This document shows, in pieces, positions 5,419 to 11,607 of a DNA stretch of 11,607 nucleotides (positions are counted from its first letter, which is position 1; the number at the start of each line of letters is the position of its first letter). Both the position numbers and the translations under genes were made by a program. Source of the DNA: Mycobacterium sp. Lineage in GTDB: Bacteria > Actinomycetota > Actinomycetes > Mycobacteriales > Mycobacteriaceae. The stretch spans positions 1-11,607 of the forward strand of contig JAFAQO010000728.1 of NCBI GenBank assembly GCA_019246375.1. Reading direction: 5' to 3'. Below the pieces are notes generated by a model. It did not search any database, was not told the origin of the DNA, and saw only the letters and a list, made by a program, of their open reading frames with translations.

Positions 5419-8139
5419 ATGGCGATGACCCGGGGAGCGGAGCGCCGCCGGGTCGATGGCTTCGGCCGGCTCGATTTGGGCTTGCGGCAGGCTAGTGACT
5501 GGTATTTGTGGGGACCCTATCTGAGCGAAAGGCAATGGGGCACAGTCCGCGAGGACTACAGCGCCAACGGCGAGGCGTGGAGCTACCTGCCGCACGATCA
5601 CGCGCGCTCGCGCGCATATCGCTGGGGTGAGGACGGGCTGGCGGGCTTTTGCGACATCGAGCAGCGGCTGTGTTTGGCGCTGACGTTGTGGAACGGGCGC
5701 GATCCCATTCTGAAGGAGCGCGCCTTCGGGTTGACCGGGGCGCAGGGCAATCACGGCGAGGACGTTAAGGAGTACTGGTGGTACCTCGACGCTTTGCCCA
5801 GCCACGCCTGGAACAGCTGGCGTTACCACTACCCGCAGCGCGAGTTCCCCTACCAGCAACTGCTGGACGAGAATCAGCGGCGCGGCAAATTCGATTTGGA
5901 GTACGAGCTGCTCGACACCGGCGTCTTCGACGACGACCGCTACTGGATCGTCGATGTGTCATACGCCAAGGCCGACCCTACGGACGTGCTGATGAGGGTC
6001 GGCGTGACCAACGCAGGATCCGATCGCGAACTGCTGCACGTGCTGCCGACCCTGTGGTACCGCAACACCTGGTCCTGGGACGTCGGAATGGCCGCGCCGA
6101 CGCTGGCTGCCACGCCCGCCGGCACGGTGGCCGTCGAGCACCCCTTCCTTGGTGAGCTCGAGCTGCTGCCTGGGCCGGCCCCGCAGGGCGGCAGCCCGGA
6201 GCTGCTGTTTTGCGACAACGAGACCAATGTTGCTCGGCTGTACGGGATCACGGATGCCTCGCGCTGCCCCAAGGACGGGATCAACGACCATGTCGTGTCC
6301 GGGGCCGACACCGTCAACCCGCAGCAGCGGGGTACCAAGTGCGCGGCGTGGTACCGGCTCACGGTGGACCCCGGCGCGACCCTCGAGCTGCGGCTGCGGC
6401 TGCGTCGCGCCGGCACCGGGCCGGACTCGGCCACGGCGCTGGGCGCGGACTTCACCCGGGTGGTAGACCAGCGGCGCGCCGAGGCGGACGAGTTCTACGC
6501 CGAGCTCACCCCGGCCGCGGCGTCGGCCGACGAGGCCGCGGTAATGCGCCAGGCGTTCGCCGGGATGCTGTGGAGCAAGCAGTTCTACTACTACGAGGTG
6601 GCCCGCTGGCTCGACGGCGACCCGACCCAGCCGCCACCCCCTGCGCAGCGCAAGTCTGGCCGCAACGCCCGCTGGCGCAACTTCGAGGCGTTCGACGTGA
6701 TGTCGATGCCCGACACCTGGGAGTACCCGTGGTTTGCCGCGTGGGACATGGCGTTTCACTGCGTCGCGCTGGTGCACGTCGATCCGGCGTTCGCGAAGTA
6801 CCAGCTGTTGCTGCTGTGCCGCGAATGGTTTCAACACCCCAACGGGGGGCTGCCCGCCTACGAATGGGATTTCTCCGATGTCAACCCGCCGGTGCATGCC
6901 TGGGCTGCGCTGGAGGTGTTTGGTATCGACGGGGGCCGCGACTTCGACTTTCTCACCCGGATTTTCGACAAGCTGCTGGTGAACTTCACCTGGTGGGTGA
7001 ACCGGCAGGACGCCACCGGCTCCAACCTGTTCGAGGGCGGATTCATGGGGCTGGACAACATCGGCCCCCTGGACCGATCCCACCTTCCCGTCCGGGGTGT
7101 GCTCAAGCAGTCCGACGCCACCGGGTGGATGGCGGGCTACGCGCTGTCGATGGCCACGATTGCGGCGATACTGCACGAGTCGGGGCAGCGACCCGCGCTC
7201 GATTTGGTGCTGAAGTTCCTTGAGCACTTCGCCGGCATCGCCAACGCACTGGAGACGGTGGGCGCCTGGGACGAACGCGACGGCATGTTCTATGACCGCA
7301 TCGTGCTGCCCGATGGCGAAGCGGTCCCGGTCCGCGTGCGTTCGATGGTTGCCATGATCCCGCTGCTCGCGGTCGCGGTGGTCAGCGAGCAGGCCATCGA
7401 CGAGTCGTTGGTGACAGGCAAGGGGTTCGCCCACTACCTGCGACACCATGGGCTGGGCGGCACCGAGGACATGGTCGCCGCGGGGATCCTGCGCGGCACG
7501 CCCGGCCAGCGGCGGCTACTGGTCGGGGTAACCGACCTCGGGCGGGTCCGTCGGCTCTGGCAAACCATATTCGACCCCGCCGAGTTCCTCTCGCCGCACG
7601 GGCTGCGTTCCTTATCGGCCTACCACAGGGACCATCCGTACGTTTTGGACATCGACGGCGTGCGCGCCGGCATCGACTACGAGCCGGCCGAGTCGACCAC
7701 CGCGATGTTCGGCGGCAACTCCAACTGGCGAGGCCCGGTATGGTTTCCGCTCAACTACCTCGCCGCGACGGCAATCGAGCGCTACCACGAATTCTTCGGC
7801 GCCGAACTGACAGTCGAATACCCGACCGGTTCGGGCATCCGCGTCACACTCGACGCGGTCGCCTCCGATCTGTGGGAACGCCTGGTGTCGCTATTCCTTG
7901 TCGGCAGGGATGCATCCCGCCCCTGCTTCGGTGGGGTAGAGCGATTCCGGACCGACCCCCGCTGGCGCAACAACTTATTATTTTCCGAGTACTTCCACGG
8001 CGATAACGGCGCTGGCCTAGGCGCATCCCATCAAACCGGGTGGACCGGCCTGGTGGCCGACGTGATCCGCCGCCGTCACCGGGCCTACCCCCCGGTATCG
8101 CAGGTCATCCAGCAGCTCGTGGAGGGTCAGGAGACCTGA
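5419..8139 (+). CDS. GH63/MGH1-type glycoside hydrolase (glucosidase-like)
   Basis: A 906-residue cytosolic glycoside hydrolase related to GH63 glucosidases and mannosylglycerate-hydrolase-like enzymes. Residues 1 to about 350 are beta-rich, with many aromatics, and should form the N-terminal beta-sandwich. About 370-890 form the (alpha/alpha)6 barrel. Expected barrel motifs are present: WDMAFHC (442-448), GLDN with D546 as the likely general acid, NWRGPVWFPLNYL (769-781) and SEYF with E857 as the likely general base, followed by GASHQTGW (868-875). No signal peptide is seen. The start ATG at 5419 has GGGGAG at 5406-5411, seven bases upstream. The stop overlaps the glgX start by one base (TGATG), so the two are almost certainly made together. 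The likely role is removal of glucosyl units from an alpha-glucan, oligosaccharide or glucoside. The exact substrate is unknown: characterised GH63 members range from processing glucosidases to mannosylglycerate/glucosylglycerate hydrolases, most of them smaller. Confidence 0.88.
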   Translation: MAMTRGAERRRVDGFGRLDLGLRQASDWYLWGPYLSERQWGTVREDYSANGEAWSYLPHDHARSRAYRWGEDGLAGFCDIEQRLCLALTLWNGRDPILKERAFGLTGAQGNHGEDVKEYWWYLDALPSHAWNSWRYHYPQREFPYQQLLDENQRRGKFDLEYELLDTGVFDDDRYWIVDVSYAKADPTDVLMRVGVTNAGSDRELLHVLPTLWYRNTWSWDVGMAAPTLAATPAGTVAVEHPFLGELELLPGPAPQGGSPELLFCDNETNVARLYGITDASRCPKDGINDHVVSGADTVNPQQRGTKCAAWYRLTVDPGATLELRLRLRRAGTGPDSATALGADFTRVVDQRRAEADEFYAELTPAAASADEAAVMRQAFAGMLWSKQFYYYEVARWLDGDPTQPPPPAQRKSGRNARWRNFEAFDVMSMPDTWEYPWFAAWDMAFHCVALVHVDPAFAKYQLLLLCREWFQHPNGGLPAYEWDFSDVNPPVHAWAALEVFGIDGGRDFDFLTRIFDKLLVNFTWWVNRQDATGSNLFEGGFMGLDNIGPLDRSHLPVRGVLKQSDATGWMAGYALSMATIAAILHESGQRPALDLVLKFLEHFAGIANALETVGAWDERDGMFYDRIVLPDGEAVPVRVRSMVAMIPLLAVAVVSEQAIDESLVTGKGFAHYLRHHGLGGTEDMVAAGILRGTPGQRRLLVGVTDLGRVRRLWQTIFDPAEFLSPHGLRSLSAYHRDHPYVLDIDGVRAGIDYEPAESTTAMFGGNSNWRGPVWFPLNYLAATAIERYHEFFGAELTVEYPTGSGIRVTLDAVASDLWERLVSLFLVGRDASRPCFGGVERFRTDPRWRNNLLFSEYFHGDNGAGLGASHQTGWTGLVADVIRRRHRAYPPVSQVIQQLVEGQET

Positions 8140-10259
8140 TGAGCCCGAAAATCCTGCCCGGCCGCGCCGAACCACTGGGCGCCACACCCAGCGCCGACGG
8201 GACGAACTTCGCGGTGGCATCGGGCGGTGATGAGGTCACCCTGTGCCTGTTCGACGCCAAAGGCGCCGAAACCCGATTGGTGCTCCCGGAGCGCGACGGC
8301 GACACCTGGCACGGATTCGTGCCCGGCGTGGGACCCGGACAGCCCTACGGTTTCCGGGTCAGCGGACCCTACGATCCCGCGCGCGGCCTGCGTTACAACC
8401 CGGCCAAGCTGCTGCTCGACCCCTACGCCCGCGCGATCCACGGTGAGGTGCGATTTGGCCCGGAAGTGCTGGGGCATGCAGCCGATAACCCCGCTGCCCC
8501 CAGCCCGCTGGACTCGGCAGCTCATGTGCCGCGCAGCCTGGTGGTAGCGGCGCCGCCACCGGCCGTGCCGGGCCCGGGGTGCGCGCTGGCCGACACGATC
8601 ATCTATGAAGTACACGTACGCGGGTTCACCGCGGCCCATCCCGGGGTGCCGGCGGATCTGCGCGGCAGCTATGCGGGATTGGCACACGAAGCGGCGCTGG
8701 AGCACCTGGTCGGCCTGGGCGCAACGGCGGTGGAGCTGCTGCCGGTCCACCACAGCGTGCCCGAGTCCTTCTTGGTGCAGCGCAGCCTGACCAACTATTG
8801 GGGCTACAACACCATCGGGTTCTTCGCGCCCCACGCCGGATACTCCGCGGCGGTGCGCGCCGGTCAACCCGGCGGCCAGGTCGAGGAGTTCCGCACCATG
8901 GTCGACACCCTGCACGCCGCGGGGCTGGAGGTGCTGCTGGACGTTGTGTTCAACCACACCGCCGAAGCAGGAGCCGACGGCCCCACCCTGTGCCACCGCG
9001 GGTTGGATAACGGCGCCTACTATCGCCTCGACCCGGCCGATCCGAGCCAATACTTCGACACCACGGGGTGCGGCAATTCGGTCAACACGGGACATCCGGT
9101 GGCGCTGCGCATGATCACGGACTCGCTGCGGTACTGGGTCAGCGAGATGGGCGTCGACGGGTTCCGCTTCGACCTGGCGCCCACCCTCGGCCGCCAAGAA
9201 GGCGGCTTCGACCCGTTCTCGGCGTTTTTCGACATCATCGGCCAGGATCCGGTCATCTCCCAGGTGAAGCTGATCGCCGAACCGTGGGATGTCGGCCAGT
9301 TCGACAGCTACGACGTGGGCCGGTTCCCGGCGCACTGGAGCGAGTGGAACGGGCGCTTCCGCGACACCGTACGCGACTGGTGGCGCAGCCACGACGGGCT
9401 GCTTGGAGACTTCGCGTCGCGTCTGTGTGCTTCCGCTGACATCTACGGCGACGCCGCCGAGGGGCGCAGGCCGAGCGCGTCGGTCAACTTCATTACGGTC
9501 CATGACGGGTTCACGCTGGCCGACCTGGTGTCCTACAACGGCAAGCACAACGAGGCCAACGGCGAAGACAACCGCGACGGCACCGACGACAACAGGTCCT
9601 GGAACTGCGGGGTGGAGGGCCCAACCACCGACGCCGATGTGCTGGCGCTGCGGGCCCGGCAAAAACGCACTCTGTTGCTGACGCTGCTGCTGTCGGCGGG
9701 TGTCCCGATGCTGCTGGGCGGCGATGAGCTCGGCCGCACCCAAATGGGCAACAACAACGCCTATTGCCAAGACAACGAGATCACCTGGTTCGACTGGTCA
9801 TCGGTCGACCACGAATTGCTCACGTTCACGAAGGGACTCATCGCGCTGCGCCGTCGGCATCCGGTTTTCCGCAGGCGCCGCTTTTTGACCGGCCCCGCCG
9901 CCGCGGATCTACGCTGGTTCACCCCGGCCGGCACCGAGATGACCGACCTGGACTGGACCGACACCGAAGCGCGCGCCGTCGCGCTTTTGATCGACGGCTC
10001 AACCGATCCCGACGTGGCGCCAGACGGCACACAACTGGTCGATGACGACTTCCTCATCTTCGTCAACGCCTGGTGGCAGCCGCTGACCTTCCAGATACCA
10101 GCGGACGCTTCAGCGCGGCGCTGGGCCATCGTGTGCGACACCTTTGAACCCGCGCGGACGGGCGCGATCGGGGGGCAGGTGGACGTGGGACCGCGCTCGA
10201 CGGTCGTACTCGCCTCACTGGCTTCGCCCAGCCCCGCTACAGGCGGCGGCGAAGCGTGA
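8139..10259 (+). CDS. glgX: Glycogen debranching enzyme GlgX (isoamylase type, GH13)
   Basis: A 706-residue GlgX/TreX-type debranching enzyme that hydrolyses alpha-1,6 branch points of glycogen or limit dextrins in the cytosol. An N-terminal CBM48-like domain (about 11-100) precedes the GH13 barrel. Conserved region I is DVVFNH (268-273). The nucleophile is D345 (GFRFD), the general acid/base E381 (AEPWD) and the transition-state stabiliser D456 (VHDGFT). The GlgX signatures YNGKHNEANGEDNRDG (466-481) and GGDELGRTQMGNNNAYCQDN (527-546) are intact. The start is the ATG at 8139: AGGAG at 8129-8133 lies 5 bases upstream, and TGATG couples it to the preceding glycoside hydrolase. The frame is open upstream of this ATG, but the extension would sit inside the neighbour. 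Mycobacteria usually carry treX beside treY and treZ; those genes are absent here, so this may be a second paralogue. The short Pro/Gly/Ala-rich C-terminus is unremarkable. Confidence 0.95.
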   Translation: MSPKILPGRAEPLGATPSADGTNFAVASGGDEVTLCLFDAKGAETRLVLPERDGDTWHGFVPGVGPGQPYGFRVSGPYDPARGLRYNPAKLLLDPYARAIHGEVRFGPEVLGHAADNPAAPSPLDSAAHVPRSLVVAAPPPAVPGPGCALADTIIYEVHVRGFTAAHPGVPADLRGSYAGLAHEAALEHLVGLGATAVELLPVHHSVPESFLVQRSLTNYWGYNTIGFFAPHAGYSAAVRAGQPGGQVEEFRTMVDTLHAAGLEVLLDVVFNHTAEAGADGPTLCHRGLDNGAYYRLDPADPSQYFDTTGCGNSVNTGHPVALRMITDSLRYWVSEMGVDGFRFDLAPTLGRQEGGFDPFSAFFDIIGQDPVISQVKLIAEPWDVGQFDSYDVGRFPAHWSEWNGRFRDTVRDWWRSHDGLLGDFASRLCASADIYGDAAEGRRPSASVNFITVHDGFTLADLVSYNGKHNEANGEDNRDGTDDNRSWNCGVEGPTTDADVLALRARQKRTLLLTLLLSAGVPMLLGGDELGRTQMGNNNAYCQDNEITWFDWSSVDHELLTFTKGLIALRRRHPVFRRRRFLTGPAAADLRWFTPAGTEMTDLDWTDTEARAVALLIDGSTDPDVAPDGTQLVDDDFLIFVNAWWQPLTFQIPADASARRWAIVCDTFEPARTGAIGGQVDVGPRSTVVLASLASPSPATGGGEA

Positions 10260-10278
10260 GCCCGACGAAAGTGCGGGC
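10260..10278 (+). terminator. Weak hairpin after glgX
   Basis: GCCCG (10260-10264) and CGGGC (10274-10278) can pair across a 9-base loop immediately after the glgX stop. There is no T-tract. It could be a weak terminator or chance; the following gene appears to have its own promoter, which slightly favours transcription ending here. Confidence 0.2.
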
Positions 10279-10393
10279 GCTTAGAGCCGACGACGTCCTT
10301 CGGGGTCGAGCCCAAGCCACGCTATCGCGATACGTGTCGATGAGGGCTTCGATGTGCTGTTGGTAGTGCCGTCAAAATCGGCCGAACGTCGTT

Positions 10394-10399
10394 TAGGTT
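10394..10399 (+). promoter_or_regulatory. Candidate -10 element (TAGGTT) for the HdeD-like gene
   Basis: TAGGTT matches the mycobacterial TANNNT -10 pattern and ends 15 bases before the ATG at 10415. It would give a leader of only 7-9 bases. There is no recognisable ribosome-binding site in front of that ATG, so a near-leaderless transcript fits. No good -35 hexamer is seen. Confidence 0.35.
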
Positions 10400-10414
10400 T
10401 GAAACACTGGTCGA

Positions 10415-11032
10415 ATGACTACTACCCGTCCTGCTCCCAGTCTGGGGCAGCAGTTGTGGATTTCGACCGTGGTCTTCGGCCTCCTGGCCGTAATCCTCGG
10501 CGTTGTGATTCTCGCGTGGCCTGGAAAGTCGCTGCTCGTAGCCGCGGTTCTGTTTGGCATATACCTGGTGGTGTCAGGGCTCGTGATGGTATTCCTGGCG
10601 TTTAGCCTGCCGCTCGCGGGCGGGGGGAGCCGGTTCCTGCACTTCCTAGCCGGCGCCGCTTCGATCGTCCTCGGCGTTCTGGCGTTTCGCCACTTCGGTG
10701 AGGGTTACGCGATCCTTTTGCTTGCGATTTGGGTTGCGGTCGGATTTATATTCCGGGGGGTGTCATCGGTGGCGGCCGCGATCAGCCATCAAGGGTTTCC
10801 AGGCCGGGGTTGGGCAATTTTCTTCGGAGTGATCAGCCTGATCGCCGGACTCGTGGTTCTGGCGTACCCATTCACTTCGATCGTCACGTTGATGTTGGTT
10901 GCCGGAGTCTGGCTGGTCGTTCTGGGGGTCGCCGAAGTCGTCGCAGGGATCACCATGCGCAGGGACCTGAGCAAGCTCGAGAAAGCGCGGACCGCCGCCG
11001 TGCCGCCTGGTGCGGGCGCGCCGCTCGCCTGA
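10415..11032 (+). CDS. HdeD/DUF308-family six-helix membrane protein
   Basis: A 205-residue integral membrane protein built of hydrophobic helices with short loops: about 14-34, 38-64, 73-91, 97-118, 132-150 and 155-180. The second half repeats the pattern of the first (a short Pro-containing loop, WPGKS at 35-39 and YPFTS at 151-155, between paired helices). This internal duplication is typical of HdeD/DUF308 proteins. The C-terminal 25 residues are charged, then Pro/Ala-rich, and probably cytosolic. In Escherichia coli HdeD belongs to the acid-resistance gene set; the molecular activity of the family is not established, so only a stress-associated membrane role can be proposed. There is no clear ribosome-binding site; a TAGGTT -10 element just upstream suggests a very short leader. 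It is separated from glgX by 155 bases and from the next gene by 275, so it probably has its own transcript. Confidence 0.85.
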   Translation: MTTTRPAPSLGQQLWISTVVFGLLAVILGVVILAWPGKSLLVAAVLFGIYLVVSGLVMVFLAFSLPLAGGGSRFLHFLAGAASIVLGVLAFRHFGEGYAILLLAIWVAVGFIFRGVSSVAAAISHQGFPGRGWAIFFGVISLIAGLVVLAYPFTSIVTLMLVAGVWLVVLGVAEVVAGITMRRDLSKLEKARTAAVPPGAGAPLA

Positions 11033-11269
11033 GAATGCGCCGACGCTGCTCGGCTGTTGTTCCGTGCAGGCGCCAGCCGCAGTCGTGAAAGCGGCGGCGG
11101 AAGTCCATTCGCGGGAAGGCCCCGGCGCGGCGACCGGCAGTTGTCGCTTGTTGGCGGAGCCAGCTGGCAACGACATCAAGCCAGCCTGCCGCCGTTATAG
11201 CCACTTCCGGCGGCGTGGGCTGCGCCCGCCTGTGGGAGGCCGCGTTTAGCACTCGCCAACCAGCGCAAC

Positions 11270-11290
11270 GAGTAGTCCCAATTACTACTC
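11270..11290. promoter_or_regulatory. Perfect 7-bp-arm inverted repeat before the decarboxylase gene
   Basis: GAGTAGT (11270-11276) and ACTACTC (11284-11290) are perfect reverse complements across a 7-base spacer CCCAATT. The repeat ends 5 bases before the GGAGGGG ribosome-binding site (11296-11302). It could be an operator that blocks transcription, or a leader hairpin next to the ribosome-binding site. AGTCCCAA inside it resembles one half of a DosR box, but the partner half is absent. Confidence 0.45.
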
Positions 11291-11295
11291 CGAAT

Positions 11296-11302
11296 GGAGG
11301 GG
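11296..11302 (+). promoter_or_regulatory. Strong ribosome-binding site of the decarboxylase
   Basis: GGAGGGG lies 5 bases before the ATG at 11308, the best Shine-Dalgarno sequence in the window. It fixes the start of the gene. Confidence 0.75.
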
Positions 11303-11307
11303 ACCTG

Positions 11308-11607
11308 ATGACGGAAACCGTCATTCAACACGTCTTGAGGCGATTCAACGAGATTGGCGTCGACGACGTCTTCGGAGTCGCCGGCGATTACGCGTTTCCG
11401 GTCAATGATGCGATCGTCGACCACCCGGCGATCAGTTGGATCGGATGCTGCAACGAGCTCAACGCCGCCTACGCCGCTGATGGGTATGCCCGCATGCGCG
11501 GTGTGGGCGCGGTATGCACGACCTACGGGGTGGGCGAACTCGCCGCGATGAGCGCTATTGCTGGTTCATACGCCGAGCATGTTGTGGTTTTTCACTTGGT
11601 CGGTACG
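11308..11607 (+). CDS. Thiamine-diphosphate-dependent 2-keto-acid (pyruvate/indolepyruvate-type) decarboxylase, N-terminal part
   Basis: The first 100 residues of a decarboxylase of the pyruvate / indole-3-pyruvate / branched-chain keto-acid group; the gene runs off the window. The family is normally about 550 residues, so only the N-terminal PYR-type domain is seen. D27 in VAGDYAF and E50 in [16 protein letters not shown] correspond to the catalytic Asp and the cofactor-activating Glu, at the same positions as in Zymomonas pyruvate decarboxylase. [20 protein letters not shown] (71-90) is also characteristic. The usual double-His motif would lie just past the end. The enzyme would convert a 2-keto acid to an aldehyde and CO2. 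Mycobacteria have a related keto-acid decarboxylase (Kdc), but the substrate cannot be decided from this part. The start has a strong ribosome-binding site with a 21-base inverted repeat just before it. Confidence 0.9.
   Translation, partial: MTETVIQHVLRRFNEIGVDDVFGVAGDYAFPVNDAIVDHPAISWIGCCNELNAAYAADGYARMRGVGAVCTTYGVGELAAMSAIAGSYAEHVVVFHLVGT

Noticed and set aside
5959..7449. Long minus-strand open frame (496 codons) opposite the GH63-type gene
   Set aside because: It lies wholly opposite a gene with clear catalytic motifs, shows no domain, and is the kind of antisense frame expected in GC-rich DNA.
8040..8138. N-terminal extension of GlgX by 33 codons
   Set aside because: The ATG at 8139 has a good ribosome-binding site and the TGATG overlap; the extension is inside the upstream gene and is not GlgX-like.
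8127..9770. Long minus-strand open frame (547 codons) opposite glgX
   Set aside because: It has no recognisable motif and mirrors the codon bias of glgX, which is unambiguous on the other strand.
10298..10316. Possible DosR-type box (TTCGGG ... GCCCAA) before the HdeD-like gene
   Set aside because: The half-sites are too close and lack the ACT/AGT core of the known 20-base motif, and the site lies about 100 bases before the start codon.
11159..11168. Perfect palindrome GCCAGCTGGC
   Set aside because: Ten-base palindromes are expected by chance in a window this long, and it has no position relative to a gene that suggests function.
10763..11324. Minus-strand frames covering the HdeD-decarboxylase gap
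   Set aside because: They are low-complexity Arg/Ala/Pro-rich translations with no motif, overlapping a clear membrane protein gene and a strong ribosome-binding site on the plus strand.

Overview
The window is high-GC actinobacterial DNA, and the protein families point to a Mycobacterium, probably a non-tuberculous species. The pointers are a WD40 protein with a W..W / CPGLP-type C-terminal tail, a membrane-anchored alpha/beta-hydrolase of a type common in mycobacteria, GTG starts, a GlgX/TreX-type debranching enzyme and a Kdc/PDC-type decarboxylase. The genus is inferred from gene content; no rRNA or other marker gene is present.

Layout. Positions 1-729 (+) are the 3' end of a WD40-repeat gene whose start lies outside the window. 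Positions 730-1340 hold no intact gene; they contain a C-terminal remnant of a CHAD-domain gene (866-1075) and a GC-rich hairpin. A two-gene leftward operon follows: a glucose 1-dehydrogenase-like zinc dehydrogenase (start 3286, stop 2240) and an SMP-30/gluconolactonase-family lactonase (start 2243, stop 1341), joined by a 4-base ATGA overlap. A 221-base divergent intergenic region (3287-3507) carries two small inverted repeats. It leads to a rightward series: a membrane-anchored alpha/beta-hydrolase (3508-5265), a 906-residue GH63/MGH1-type glycoside hydrolase (5419-8139), a glycogen-debranching enzyme GlgX (8139-10259, one-base TGATG overlap with the gene before it), an HdeD-type six-helix membrane protein (10415-11032) and the first 100 codons of a thiamine-diphosphate-dependent 2-keto-acid decarboxylase (from 11308, cut by the window end).

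Functionally this is mainly a carbohydrate region. The GH63-like enzyme and GlgX are almost certainly translated together and probably trim alpha-glucan or glucoside substrates. The dehydrogenase/lactonase pair could take free glucose through gluconolactone to gluconate without phosphorylation. The decarboxylase and the HdeD-like protein give the right end a stress or fermentation flavour. The link between these blocks is inference from proximity. I found no CRISPR array, tRNA, rRNA, insertion sequence or phage gene. The most unusual points are the GH63-GlgX coupling, the ATGA-linked glucose-oxidation pair, the decayed CHAD gene and the 7-bp-arm inverted repeat just before the decarboxylase ribosome-binding site.
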